Origin: SHZI01 sp038214295
GTDB lineage: Bacteria; Pseudomonadota; Gammaproteobacteria; Steroidobacterales; GCA-2729495
Direction of reading: 5' to 3'
Assembly (NCBI GenBank): GCA_038214295.1
Contig: JBBQSA010000026.1
Span: 1-48,002, forward strand
DNA: 48,002 nucleotides
Shown here piece by piece: positions 38,770 to 47,306 of the stretch (positions are counted from its first letter, which is position 1; each line of letters opens with the position of its first letter). The notes under the pieces were generated by a model. That model made no database searches and had not been told where the DNA came from. It saw nothing but the letters and a program-made list of their open reading frames with translations. Made by a program: the position numbers and the translations under genes.

Positions 38770-39915
38770 GAATCTGGTAACGGCAAGAATCCCTGGGACC
38801 GGGGGCGAAATGATGGCCCGCCGGATCTGGACAAGATCGTCCGGGAATGGCAACAGCGCCTCAATGCGTTTCTCCGCGGAGGGCGTGGCGGGCCTGGCTC
38901 GACCGGGTCGGTCAAGGGAGCGCCGAGCGGTCCCCTGATCGGGCTTCTGGCGGCTATTGCCGTTGTGTTCTGGGGCCTCACTGGAATTTACCGGGTGGAT
39001 GCGGCCGAGCGTGGCGTCGTCACCCGGTTTGGCCAGTATCTGGCCACCACCGAGCCGGGCATCCAGTGGCATCTCCCCTGGCCCATAGAGCGGGTGGAGA
39101 AGGTCAATATCAACGAGGTCGTGCCGTTCAAGCAGCAGACCCGCATGCTGACCGCCGACGAAAATATCGTGGTCGTCGACCTCGTGGTGCAATACCGCCG
39201 CGCGGACCCGGTGAAGTACCTCTTCAACGTCCGGGATCCGGAAGGCACCCTGCGCGACGTCAGTGAGAGTGCGATTCGCGAGGTCATCGGCAAGAACAAG
39301 CTCGATTTCGTTCTCCTCGAGGGCCGCACCGAGATCGCCGTGCTGACCGAGAAGCTGATCCAGCAGACCCTGGACGAGTACAAGACCGGCATGCTCGTGA
39401 CCAAGGTGAACCTGCAGGACGCCAACTTCCCCAGCCAGGTTGAAGCCGCGGTGCAGGACGCCATCAAGGCTCGCGAGGACCGGGAGCGCCTGTCCTTTGA
39501 GGCCGAGGCCTACGCGAACGACGTACTGCCCAAGGCGCGCGGTGAAGCGGTTCGCCGGCAGGAGGATTCCGAGGGGTATCGGGCGCGTGTGGTCGCCGAT
39601 GCCCAGGGCGAGGCGTCCCGCTTTACCCAGCTGCTGGCCGAGTACCAGCAGGCCCCTGAAGTCACGCGGCGCCGCCTGTATCTCGAGGCGATGGAGGACG
39701 TGTACGCGAACGCCAACAAGGTGCTGGTGGATACCCGCGGGGGCAACAACCTGATCTACCTGCCCGTGGACAAGATACTGGAGCAGCGGCTCCAGGCTCC
39801 TGCGGCCGCGCCGGCCTCGGGGACCGGTGCCAAGTCCGCTGCCGCGAGCGCAGCCGCCGAGGCCTCTACAGCGACCCGTAATCGCGAAGACCGTCGTACC
39901 CGGGAGGCCCGATGA
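38758..39915 (+). CDS. hflK: FtsH protease activity modulator HflK
   Basis: HflK and HflC form a large membrane complex that encloses and controls the FtsH protease. The 385-residue product has a Gly-rich N-terminus (MAWNESGNGKNPWDRGRNDGP), RPPDLDKIV-like segment PPDLDKIVREWQQRL, one transmembrane helix (about 60-80) and an SPFH/Band 7 domain beginning IYRVDAAERGVVTRFGQYL. A helical region and an Ala-rich tail follow. It overlaps hflC by ATGA. Confidence 0.97.
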   Translation: MAWNESGNGKNPWDRGRNDGPPDLDKIVREWQQRLNAFLRGGRGGPGSTGSVKGAPSGPLIGLLAAIAVVFWGLTGIYRVDAAERGVVTRFGQYLATTEPGIQWHLPWPIERVEKVNINEVVPFKQQTRMLTADENIVVVDLVVQYRRADPVKYLFNVRDPEGTLRDVSESAIREVIGKNKLDFVLLEGRTEIAVLTEKLIQQTLDEYKTGMLVTKVNLQDANFPSQVEAAVQDAIKAREDRERLSFEAEAYANDVLPKARGEAVRRQEDSEGYRARVVADAQGEASRFTQLLAEYQQAPEVTRRRLYLEAMEDVYANANKVLVDTRGGNNLIYLPVDKILEQRLQAPAAAPASGTGAKSAAASAAAEASTATRNREDRRTREAR

Positions 39916-40781
39916 ACGCCCGCTCACTCCTGCCACTCGGCCTGCTGTTGCTGGCCTGGATTGCCAGCATGTCCGTCTTCACCGTGGACGAACGCGAACT
40001 GGCGATCAGGTTTCGTCTCGGCAAGATCATTGAGGCTGATTACAAGCCCGGGCTGCACCTGAAGGTGCCGTTCATCAACAACGTGCGGAAGTACCCCCGC
40101 CAGATCCTGACCCAGACCAATCCCCAGGAGTTGTTCCTCACATTTGAGAAGAAGAACCTGTTCGTGGACTTCTTCGTGAAGTGGCGGATCGTCGACGTGG
40201 GTGCCTACTACAGGGCCGCGGGTGGCGACGAGGCCCTGGCTTCCCAGCGGTTGATCGAGATCGTGAAGGACGGCGTCCGCAGCGAGTTCGCGAAGCGCAC
40301 GGTTCCCCAGGTGGTGTCGGCTGAGCGCCGTGAACTGCTCGACAAGATGCTGGCCAGTGCGCGGACCAACGCCATCGGGCTCGGGATCGAGATCATTGAC
40401 GTCCGGGTCAAGCGCACCGAGTTCCCCGAACAGGTCAGCGACTCCGTCTTTGATCGCATGCGCCAGGAGCGGGCGCGAACGGCCTCGGAATTGCGCGCCC
40501 AGGGCGCCGAGATGGCTGAGCAGATCCGGGCTGACGCAGATCGCCAGCGCACGGTGACCCTCGCCGAGGCGTATCGCGACGCGGAGAAGGTGCGTGGTGC
40601 GGGCGACGCGGAGGCTGCGCGGATCTACGCGGAGGCCTATCGCAAGGATCCGGAGTTCTTCGCTTTCTATCGCAGCATCCAGGCCTACCGGCGGTCGATC
40701 GGCAAGGAGAACGATCTCCTTATCCTCGACAAGGAGAGTGAGTTCTTCCGGTACATGGACAAGCCGCAGTCCGCGCGCTGA
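39912..40781 (+). CDS. hflC: FtsH protease activity modulator HflC
   Basis: HflC is the partner of HflK. The 289-residue product has an N-terminal anchor (LLPLGLLLLAWIASMSVFTV), the SPFH domain FTVDERELAIRFRLGKIIEADYKPGLHLKVPFINNVRKYP, then FVKWRIVD and DVRVKRTEFPEQVSDSVFDRM. The helical end carries FFAFYRSIQAYRRSIGKENDLLILDKESEFFRYM. ATG 39912 overlaps the hflK stop by four bases. Confidence 0.97.
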   Translation: MNARSLLPLGLLLLAWIASMSVFTVDERELAIRFRLGKIIEADYKPGLHLKVPFINNVRKYPRQILTQTNPQELFLTFEKKNLFVDFFVKWRIVDVGAYYRAAGGDEALASQRLIEIVKDGVRSEFAKRTVPQVVSAERRELLDKMLASARTNAIGLGIEIIDVRVKRTEFPEQVSDSVFDRMRQERARTASELRAQGAEMAEQIRADADRQRTVTLAEAYRDAEKVRGAGDAEAARIYAEAYRKDPEFFAFYRSIQAYRRSIGKENDLLILDKESEFFRYMDKPQSAR

Positions 40782-40800
40782 AGTCGGGTGCCGCCGCGGG

Positions 40801-40998
40801 ATGGACTGGAATGACCTCCTGACGGGTCTGGCTCTCTACCTTGTTATCGAGGGTGTCCTGCCTTTCCTGAGTCCGGAGGGCTGGCGCCGGAGCATGAGCG
40901 TGATTGCCGGACTTCCGGCCCGGCAGGTGCGCATTTTCGGGCTGGCAAGCATGCTGGCAGGCTTGTTACTGCTGTTGTTCGTGCGGAGCGGAAACTGA
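40801..40998 (+). CDS. DUF2065 family small membrane protein (YjeT-like)
   Basis: This is a 65-residue protein with two transmembrane helices: LLTGLALYLVIEGVLPFL, then SPEGWRRSMSVIAGLPARQVRIFGLASMLAGLLLLLFV. The ALxLVIEGxLPFLxPxxWR pattern identifies DUF2065, which regularly sits between hflC and purA. The function is unknown. Its stop is two bases before the purA GTG. Confidence 0.93.
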   Translation: MDWNDLLTGLALYLVIEGVLPFLSPEGWRRSMSVIAGLPARQVRIFGLASMLAGLLLLLFVRSGN

Positions 40999-41000
40999 TC

Positions 41001-42287
41001 GTGGGCAAGAGCGTGATCGTCATCGGTACCCAGTGGGGTGACGAGGGCAAGGGCAAGATCGTGGACCTGCTCACCGAGCAGGCCGAGGCGGTGATCCGTT
41101 TCCAGGGTGGCCACAATGCGGGCCACACCCTGATCATCAATGGGCAGAAGACGGTGCTGCACCTGATTCCATCGGGGATCCTGCGGCCGGGCATTGCCTG
41201 TGTCGTTGGCAATGGCGTGGTCGTGCACCTGCCATCCCTGCTGGCCGAGATCGATGGCCTCGAGACCCGGGGCATAGCCGTTGCGGAGCGGTTGAAGCTG
41301 AGCGCCGCCAGTCCGATGATTCTTCCCACGCACATTGCGCTGGACCAGGCGCGTGAGCGCGGCAAGGGGGCAATCGGCACCACGGGGCGGGGCATTGGCC
41401 CGGCCTATGAAGACAAGGTCGGTCGCCGCTCCCTGCGCCTGGCCGACCTTTTCGACGAGCGGCGCTTCGGTGAGCGGCTTGCCGAGGTCATGCAGCTGCA
41501 CAACTTCATGCTCGCCGAGTACTACCAGGTCGAGCCCGTGGACTTCGCGGCGACTCTCGATCAGTGGCTCGGGATGGCGGCACGCATTCGGCCCATGGTG
41601 ATCGATACCGTCGCGTACCTGGACGGTCTCCGCCGGAGCGGCGCCCGTCTGATGTTCGAAGGCGCCCAGGGCGCACTGCTCGACGTGGATCATGGCACCT
41701 ACCCATTTGTGACGTCTTCAAATACTTCGGCGGGCGCCGCTGCAACAGGCTCGGGTCTCGGGCCCACTGCCTTCGACTACGTGCTCGGCGTGGTGAAGGC
41801 CTACACGACCCGCGTGGGCGGCGGTCCCTTCCCCACGGAGCTGTTCGACGCGGACGGGGAGCGGCTGGCGCGCGTCGGCGTTGAGTTCGGCTCGACCACC
41901 GGCCGCGCGCGCCGGTGCGGCTGGTTCGACGCCGTCACAGTCCGGCGCGCCGTGATCAACAGCGGCGTCACCGGCTTGTGCGTTACCAAGCTCGACGTGC
42001 TGGACGGCCTGTCCACCGTGAAGGTTTGTACCGGCTATCGCCTCGACGGGCAGGTGACCGGCAACCCGCCGCTGCTCGTTGACCAGTATGCCGATGTGGA
42101 GCCGGTGTACGAGGAATTCCCGGGCTGGTCCGGGTCCACGCAGGGCATCCGCACTCTCGATGGCTTGCCGGCGGACGCACGCAACTACCTCCGGGGCCTG
42201 GAGAAGATTGTCGGTGTGCCGGTGGACATGATTTCCACGGGCGCGGACCGGGACCACAACATCATCCTCCGCCACCCCTTCGACTGA
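41001..42287 (+). CDS. purA: Adenylosuccinate synthetase
   Basis: PurA joins IMP and aspartate with GTP, the first step from IMP to AMP. The 428-residue product starts MGKSVIVIGTQWGDEGKGKIVDLLTEQ (GDEGKGK P-loop), then GGHNAGHT, the GIGPAYEDK motif, LMFEGAQGALLDVDHGTYPFVTSSN, and GSTTGRARRCGWFD. The start is GTG at 41001 with GGAAA upstream, two bases after the DUF2065 gene. Length and motifs are standard. Confidence 0.98.
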   Translation: MGKSVIVIGTQWGDEGKGKIVDLLTEQAEAVIRFQGGHNAGHTLIINGQKTVLHLIPSGILRPGIACVVGNGVVVHLPSLLAEIDGLETRGIAVAERLKLSAASPMILPTHIALDQARERGKGAIGTTGRGIGPAYEDKVGRRSLRLADLFDERRFGERLAEVMQLHNFMLAEYYQVEPVDFAATLDQWLGMAARIRPMVIDTVAYLDGLRRSGARLMFEGAQGALLDVDHGTYPFVTSSNTSAGAAATGSGLGPTAFDYVLGVVKAYTTRVGGGPFPTELFDADGERLARVGVEFGSTTGRARRCGWFDAVTVRRAVINSGVTGLCVTKLDVLDGLSTVKVCTGYRLDGQVTGNPPLLVDQYADVEPVYEEFPGWSGSTQGIRTLDGLPADARNYLRGLEKIVGVPVDMISTGADRDHNIILRHPFD

Positions 42288-42306
42288 CTCGCGCCGCGGC
42301 CGGGCG

Positions 42307-43230
42307 ATGCACCACGCGACACCGCCGTCGGGCGCCCCAACATCTCGAGGCTGGTCCCGCCTGCGGCTCGCGGTTACCATGCTGGTCGCGGCCGCGCTCG
42401 TCAGCGGCTGTGTCATCCGGGTGGTCTATAACCAGCTGGACTGGCTGCTGCTCTGGTACGTCGAGGACTACGTGGACCTGGACGCCACCCAGGAGAGTCA
42501 GGCTAAGCTCCTGATTGCCCGAACGCTGGACTGGCACCGGGCCAGCCAGCTGCCACGCTATGCAGGGCTCACCCGCACACTGCTCGCGGGCACGGACACG
42601 CCGCCAGGCGCGGCGTTTCTCGCGGAGCGCTACACGGAGATCGTGCAGTTGTGGGACGAGCTGCTGTGGCGCACGAGTCCCGATGTTGCTGGCGTGCTGC
42701 GGACCCTCTCGGACCGGCAGGTGGAGGAACTGTTTGCCGCTCTGGCCCGCAAGAACCGGGAGCTGGAGCGGGAGTATTCGGGAAGCAGCGCCGCGGCGCG
42801 CAGGCTCAAGCAGGACAAGGCCATCTTGCGCGTCTTTCGCCGCTTTACGGGACGACTGCAGCCGGACCAGGAGGCGCTGGTTCGCCGCCAGACCGCCGGC
42901 TTCCATGACCTGTCGGCGGACTGGCTGCAGCGCCGCGCGGCCTGGCAGCAGGCGTTTCGAGCGCTGATGGCCAGCCGGAAATCGAACCCGGACTTTGTTG
43001 CGCAGTTCACGCAACTGGCGCTCAACCCGAACCAGTTCGATACTGGTCGGTATCGCACCCTCGTGGAAGACAATCAGCGACGCTCCTTTGCGATGGTTGC
43101 TGCCGTGCTTGGAACGCTGACTCCCTCTCAGTCACAGCAGCTGCGCAAGAACCTGACGACCTACGCGGGCGACTTCGAGGCGCTCTCGGGGGATGGCGCC
43201 GCCCGGACAGTAGCCCGGAAAACCAATTGA
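42307..43230 (+). CDS. DUF6279 family lipoprotein
   Basis: This is a 307-residue predicted lipoprotein: basic n-region (RGWSRLR), hydrophobic LAVTMLVAAALVSGC with lipobox VSGC (C35), then VIRVVYNQLDWLLLWYVEDYVDLDATQ. The YNxLDWLxxWYVxDYVDL phrase right after the lipid anchor is the mark of DUF6279 proteins. The rest is helical, with repeats of about 60-70 residues (RQVEELFAALARKNRELEREY, GTLTPSQSQQLRKNL). The function is unknown. It lies 19 bases after purA and probably shares its transcript. Confidence 0.85.
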   Translation: MHHATPPSGAPTSRGWSRLRLAVTMLVAAALVSGCVIRVVYNQLDWLLLWYVEDYVDLDATQESQAKLLIARTLDWHRASQLPRYAGLTRTLLAGTDTPPGAAFLAERYTEIVQLWDELLWRTSPDVAGVLRTLSDRQVEELFAALARKNRELEREYSGSSAAARRLKQDKAILRVFRRFTGRLQPDQEALVRRQTAGFHDLSADWLQRRAAWQQAFRALMASRKSNPDFVAQFTQLALNPNQFDTGRYRTLVEDNQRRSFAMVAAVLGTLTPSQSQQLRKNLTTYAGDFEALSGDGAARTVARKTN

Positions 43231-43253
43231 GCACTTCAGCCGGAGGACCAGCC

Positions 43254-43835
43254 ATGCACAAGCCGCTCGAAACCCTGCAGTGGGAACGTCGCAGAAAGCT
43301 GCAGATCCGTGAAGCATTTCGCGCCGGGATGGCAGGCTGGGCGGGCAAGCCCGGTGACCCGGTCCCGTTCTACATTGCCTGTGCCGACTACCTGGTTCCC
43401 GCCCAGCGCCGGCTTATCGATCAGGATGTGAGGCTTGCGGAGTTGCTGCAGGGCCGGGTGCCCGCAAGGCAGGCCGAGGATCACGAGAAGATTGGCACCC
43501 TGAAGGGCAGGCTCAACGACAGCGACGTGGCCCTGCGCGAGTTCGAAGCGGCTGCGGGCGACCTGCGGACACGTGGCGGACCAGCCCGCCAGGATTTCGA
43601 GGCAGCAGCACGGCGCTACATCGATTTTGTGGTCAACGTGCTGGGTGCCCGGAGTCATTCGCTGCGCCACCTGACCACGACGCTCTTTACCGAGGCGGAC
43701 TGGGAGCACATCACGGGCGCGACTGACGCGCTGATCGCGGAGGAGGGTGCCCGCTACGTCCGGGTACAGGTGACGGCGCCTGAGGGCGCTGACCCCGCCG
43801 CCATTTCCACCGAAAAGCCGGCCAGACCAGCCTAG
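43254..43835 (+). CDS. Unrecognised helical protein, possibly a diverged hemerythrin-like bundle
   Basis: I do not recognise this 193-residue soluble protein. It is predicted mostly helical: YIACADYLVPAQRRLIDQDVRLAELL, then VALREFEAAAGDLR, then FEAAARRYIDFVVNVLGARSHSLRHLTTTLFTEADWEHI, then a disordered Pro/Ala tail. The last helix pair and the TEADW phrase resemble the end of hemerythrin HHE domains, but the full set of His/Glu iron ligands is not evident. The ATG at 43254 has GGAGG seven bases upstream, much better than the TTG at 43227. It follows the DUF6279 gene and ends before a GC-rich repeat region. Confidence 0.6.
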   Translation: MHKPLETLQWERRRKLQIREAFRAGMAGWAGKPGDPVPFYIACADYLVPAQRRLIDQDVRLAELLQGRVPARQAEDHEKIGTLKGRLNDSDVALREFEAAAGDLRTRGGPARQDFEAAARRYIDFVVNVLGARSHSLRHLTTTLFTEADWEHITGATDALIAEEGARYVRVQVTAPEGADPAAISTEKPARPA

Positions 43836-43873
43836 TCGAGGCCGGGCTGGTCGAGTCGGGCCCAGCCCAAGCC

Positions 43874-43898
43874 GGCCCAGGCTAAGCCGGCCTGGGCC
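43874..43898. terminator. GC-rich hairpin in the tract between the unrecognised gene and tRNA-Leu
   Basis: GGCCCAGGC (43874-43882) and GCCTGGGCC (43890-43898) are perfect complements around a 7-base loop. AAGCCGGCC is also directly repeated (43869 and 43884). The 128-base gap is otherwise G/C-rich and has no T-tract. It lies between convergent transcripts and may end both. Confidence 0.45.
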
Positions 43899-43963
43899 AG
43901 GAGGGGCCTGTCTGGGTGCGGGCGTGGAGCCGCCGTTCGCCGGATGAACCGGAGCGTCCAACG

Positions 43964-44050
<87 letters not shown>

Positions 44051-44078
44051 GGGTGGGACGGCTGAATAAGAGTGCGGC

Positions 44079-44107
44079 AATTTAATGGCAGGCTGTATGC
44101 TTGTCAA
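44079..44107 (-). promoter_or_regulatory. Near-consensus sigma70 promoter of tRNA-Leu
   Basis: On the minus strand, TTGACA (44107-44102), an exact 17-base spacer and TAAATT (44084-44079) are followed by GCCGCA. The start point is near 44072, 22 bases before the tRNA. The -35 is a perfect match to consensus. Confidence 0.75.
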
Positions 44108-44136
44108 CGCAATGAACAAATCATCACCAGACCTGC

Positions 44137-46401
44137 ATGCGTAAGCGGCGCGGACGTTCGTCCCCGCCGGCGGATTCGCCGGGCCCCGCAGGGGCCCGCC
44201 CTGCCTACCGCCATCCGGTACCCGAACCCAACCAGCTTCTGGACGTCTTGCGCGAGCAGGGCGTGCCCCTGACGCTGGATGCACTGGCGGCGTTGTTGGC
44301 GATCAGTGGCGATCGGCAAGTGGCGGATCTTCGTCGCCGCCTTGAGGCATTGCGGACGGCGGGCCGGTTGCTGGTTAATCGTCGCAGCGAGTACTGCCTG
44401 AGTGACAAGCTGGATGTGGTGCCTGGTACCGTTACCGCGCACCGGGACGGCTTCGGTTTCCTTGTCCCGGACGATGGCTCCGACGACATCTTCCTGCCGG
44501 TTCCCGAGATGCGCGCTGTGCTCGACGGCGACCGGGTGGCCGCGCGACTTTCCGGCCGCGGCCGACCCGGCCGTCGCGCGGGCACCGTGGTCGAAATCCT
44601 CTCCCGCAGCCGCGACAGCCTGGTCGGGCGCTATCACCGGGACCGGGACCTCGGCTGGGTGGTGGAAACGGGGCGTTCACCGCACCACTTCATCGTTACT
44701 GACCGGGACCGGGGCGGCGCCGAGCCCGGGCAACTCGTCAAGCTGCAGATACTCGAATATCCCGGGCCCGCCCACGAAGCGCGCGGCAAAGTCGTCGAGG
44801 TCCTGGGCGATCCGCGTGATCCGCGCGTCCTCACGGATGCCGCCATCGAAATGTTCCATATCCCGTCACTCTGGCCTGATCGTGCACTGGAGGATGCCCG
44901 CCGCATCGGGACTGAAGTCGCGGCCGCCGACAAGAGTGGCCGCAAGGATCTCCGGGACCTGCCGCTGGTAACGATCGATGGCGAGGATGCCCGGGATTTC
45001 GACGATGCGGTTTACGCCGAGCCGCTACCTGGTGGATGGCGCCTCGTCGTGGCCATCGCGGACGTCTCCCACTACGTGCACTCGGGGGAGTCGATAGACA
45101 CTGAGGCGCGGCGCCGGGGCACTTCCGTGTACTTCCCGGACCGGGTTGTGCCGATGCTTCCGGAGGAACTGTCCAACGAACTGTGCTCACTGAAACCGGC
45201 GGTTGATCGCCTGTGCATGGTTTGCGACATGCGCATGGACCAGCGGGGCAACGTCACCGGCTCGACCTTCTATCGCGCAGTGATGCACTCCCGCGCGCGG
45301 CTGACCTACAACGCGGTCGACAAGTACCAGCGTGGCGAGGATCGTGGTGCCGTGCCGGCCCTGGTCCAGCCGGTCGTGGACAATCTCTACGGGGCCTACG
45401 CCGGCCTCCGGAAAGCGCGGGAGCGCCGCGGCGCGCTCGATCTCGACTTGCCTGAAGTGAGGATCCAGCTCGACGCCACCGGCGGAATCACTGGCGTCGT
45501 CTCCCGCATGCGCAATGATGCCCATCGCCTCATCGAGGAGTGCATGATCGCCGCCAACGTGGAAGCGGCGCGCTACCTGCGCAAGCACAAGCTGACGACC
45601 CTGTACCGGGTCCATGCCGGGCCCGAGGGCGACAAGCTCGAGGACCTGAGGCTGCTGTTCCAGAGTCTCGGTATACCGATTGCCGACACCGCCGCAACGC
45701 GGCCCCGGGAGATCAACCGGGTCCTGCAGCAGATCAGGGACAGGCCGGACTTTCCCATGCTGGCTACGGCCGTCCTGCGCAGCATGAAGCAGGCGGTCTA
45801 TCAGCCGGCGAACAATGGCCACTTTGGCCTTGCGCTTGCCTGTTACGCCCATTTCACATCGCCAATCCGGCGCTATCCGGACCTGCTCGTGCATCGCGGA
45901 ATCGGGCATCTGCTCGATGGCGGGAAACCCGCGGCGTTCGCCGTCGACGTGCCGGCAGCGGAGCACCTGGGCACGACAACCTCGATGCAGGAGAGGCGGG
46001 CGGACGAGGCAACCCGCTATGTGGAGGCCCGCTGCAAGTGCCTCTTCATGGAGGACCGCGTTGGCGCCACCCTGGACGGGGTGATTACCGGTGTCACGCA
46101 TTTCGGACTTTTCGTCATGCTGCGCGATGTCCTCGTGGATGGGCTCATCCACGTAACGAGCCTGCCCAGCGACTACTACCACCTGGAGCCCGGCGGCCGG
46201 GGCCTCAAGGGTGAACGCACCGGCCAGGCCTTCCGGCTTGGCGACGATGTGCGCGTCCGGGTGGTGCGCGTTGATCCGGACGAGGCCAAGATCGATCTTG
46301 CTCTCGAAGCGGGTGGCCGGGACCAGGCCCAGACGCAGACCCGTCCGTCGACGCCAGCGCGCAGGCGGAGTCCGAAGAAGCCGTCGCGTCCGCGCCGTTG
46401 A
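44137..46401 (+). CDS. rnr: Ribonuclease R
   Basis: RNase R is a processive 3' to 5' exoribonuclease able to pass RNA structure; it degrades rRNA fragments and helps trans-translation. The 754-residue product has an N-terminal winged-helix region, cold-shock domains (GTVTAHRDGFGFLVPDDG) and the RNB core with IDGEDARDFDDAVYAE (about residues 280-295, catalytic Asp). It also has YFPDRVVPMLPEELSNELCSL, HFTSPIRRYPDLLVHR and an S1 domain (GVITGVTHFGLFVML). A basic tail ends RRRSPKKPSRPRR. The ATG at 44137 has no obvious Shine-Dalgarno. rlmB follows after seven bases. Confidence 0.96.
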   Translation: MRKRRGRSSPPADSPGPAGARPAYRHPVPEPNQLLDVLREQGVPLTLDALAALLAISGDRQVADLRRRLEALRTAGRLLVNRRSEYCLSDKLDVVPGTVTAHRDGFGFLVPDDGSDDIFLPVPEMRAVLDGDRVAARLSGRGRPGRRAGTVVEILSRSRDSLVGRYHRDRDLGWVVETGRSPHHFIVTDRDRGGAEPGQLVKLQILEYPGPAHEARGKVVEVLGDPRDPRVLTDAAIEMFHIPSLWPDRALEDARRIGTEVAAADKSGRKDLRDLPLVTIDGEDARDFDDAVYAEPLPGGWRLVVAIADVSHYVHSGESIDTEARRRGTSVYFPDRVVPMLPEELSNELCSLKPAVDRLCMVCDMRMDQRGNVTGSTFYRAVMHSRARLTYNAVDKYQRGEDRGAVPALVQPVVDNLYGAYAGLRKARERRGALDLDLPEVRIQLDATGGITGVVSRMRNDAHRLIEECMIAANVEAARYLRKHKLTTLYRVHAGPEGDKLEDLRLLFQSLGIPIADTAATRPREINRVLQQIRDRPDFPMLATAVLRSMKQAVYQPANNGHFGLALACYAHFTSPIRRYPDLLVHRGIGHLLDGGKPAAFAVDVPAAEHLGTTTSMQERRADEATRYVEARCKCLFMEDRVGATLDGVITGVTHFGLFVMLRDVLVDGLIHVTSLPSDYYHLEPGGRGLKGERTGQAFRLGDDVRVRVVRVDPDEAKIDLALEAGGRDQAQTQTRPSTPARRRSPKKPSRPRR

Positions 46402-46408
46402 CGCCCCG

Positions 46409-47179
46409 ATGAACCAGCGGCTGGTGTACGGCATTCACCCGGTACGGCAGCTGCTGCTGTCCCGCCCGGAGTCGGTCGACCGGGTGTACCTGCAGGCAGA
46501 TCTCGGGGAGGAGCGCCGGGCACGTCTTGGCGATGTCCTTTCCCGGGCCACACGGGTACTCCCGGTATCTGCCGCGGAGCTGGAAGCCCTTACCCACACC
46601 CCCAAGCACCAGGGCGTGGCCGCCGTCGCCAACGAGTCAGGGCCCTTGTCGGAAGGTGCTGCGCGGGACCTGCTGGGGCGGGTGGAGCGCCCGCTGGTGC
46701 TGATGCTCGACGGGGTCCAGGACCCGCGCAATTTTGGCGCCTGCTTGCGCACCGCGGATGCCGCTGGCGCCCATCTCGTGGTGGTTGCCCGTCACCGGAA
46801 TGTCGACGTGACGCCGGTCGTCAGCAAGGTGGCGGCGGGCGCCGCGGAGAGCCAGTCGATCTTGCAAGTCAGCAATCTGGTCCGCTTCATGGAGACACTG
46901 AAGAGCCTCGGGTTGTGGATCGTCGGGACGGATGACGCGGCCACGACCTCGCTGTACGACGTGGACCTGACGACCGGTATCGCCCTGGTACTCGGCGCCG
47001 AGGGGGAGGGCTTGCGACGCTTGACTGCTGAACGCTGTGATCACCGGGTCGCCCTGCCCATGTACGGGGCGGTTAGCAGCCTCAATGTGGCTGTGGCGGC
47101 CGGCATTTGCCTGTATGAGTGCCTGCGGCAGCGCTCCGTCGCTGTCGCCGGGTTGCCCGGACCCCGCCCGGTCCGGTAG
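46409..47179 (+). CDS. rlmB: 23S rRNA (guanosine(2251)-2'-O)-methyltransferase RlmB
   Basis: RlmB methylates G2251 in the P-loop of 23S rRNA. The 256-residue SPOUT enzyme has an N-terminal substrate-binding domain (RLVYGIHPVRQLLLSRPESVDRVYL). The three SpoU motifs are LDGVQDPRNFGACLRTADAAG, LVLGAEGEGL and LPMYGAVSSLNVAVAAGICLYE; motif 2 and 3 form the knot and bind SAM. The ATG at 46409 follows the rnr stop by seven bases. It is part of the common rnr-rlmB-rpsF-rpsR order. Confidence 0.97.
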   Translation: MNQRLVYGIHPVRQLLLSRPESVDRVYLQADLGEERRARLGDVLSRATRVLPVSAAELEALTHTPKHQGVAAVANESGPLSEGAARDLLGRVERPLVLMLDGVQDPRNFGACLRTADAAGAHLVVVARHRNVDVTPVVSKVAAGAAESQSILQVSNLVRFMETLKSLGLWIVGTDDAATTSLYDVDLTTGIALVLGAEGEGLRRLTAERCDHRVALPMYGAVSSLNVAVAAGICLYECLRQRSVAVAGLPGPRPVR

Positions 47180-47182
47180 CAT
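47153..47182 (+). promoter_or_regulatory. Candidate promoter for rpsF-rpsR at the end of rlmB
   Basis: TTGCCC (47153-47158), an 18-base spacer and TAGCAT (47177-47182) are followed by GCCGCT. Transcription would begin near 47190 and leave a leader of about 118 bases before rpsF. Confidence 0.35.
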
Positions 47183-47219
47183 GCCGCTCCCGCACCCTGG
47201 GGTCGAACCCGGGGGCGGC
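47183..47219 (+). promoter_or_regulatory. Long stem-loop after rlmB, at the head of the rpsF leader
   Basis: GCCGCTCCC (47183-47191) pairs with GGGGGCGGC (47211-47219) with one T-G wobble. Inside, GGGT (47200-47203) pairs with ACCC (47207-47210). The structure could terminate rlmB transcripts or form the first part of the rpsF leader. Confidence 0.35.
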
Positions 47220-47235
47220 CCTTGCCACACCACGC

Positions 47236-47272
47236 GGCCCGCCGGCCGGACAAGCCTGTCCGCCCCCGAGCC
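47236..47272 (+). promoter_or_regulatory. Candidate S6:S18 autoregulatory RNA structure in the rpsF leader
   Basis: The hairpin CGGACA-AGCC-TGTCCG (47247-47262) is flanked by CCG trinucleotides (47242-47244 and 47266-47268). Outer GGC/GCC pairing is possible (47236-47238 with 47270-47272). The known S6:S18-binding motif of rpsF leaders is a CCG bulge between a stem and a hairpin. The fit is suggestive, not certain. Confidence 0.35.
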
Positions 47273-47306
47273 AGGGATGGGTGGCTGTAATCCACAAGGA
47301 GTCTCC

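Noticed and set aside
43236..43961. A 241-codon minus-strand frame with Gly/Arg-rich text
   Set aside because: It is antisense to the better-initiated plus gene and reads the G/C-rich repeat tract as low-complexity protein.
43836..43963. Possible mobile-element scar beside tRNA-Leu
   Set aside because: There is no integrase, no duplicated tRNA end and no change in base composition. The repeats are short and form a local hairpin.
47192..47213. T-arm-like sequence GGGTCGAACCC near the end of rlmB
   Set aside because: No acceptor, D or anticodon stems can be built around it. It is the inner part of the leader stem-loop.
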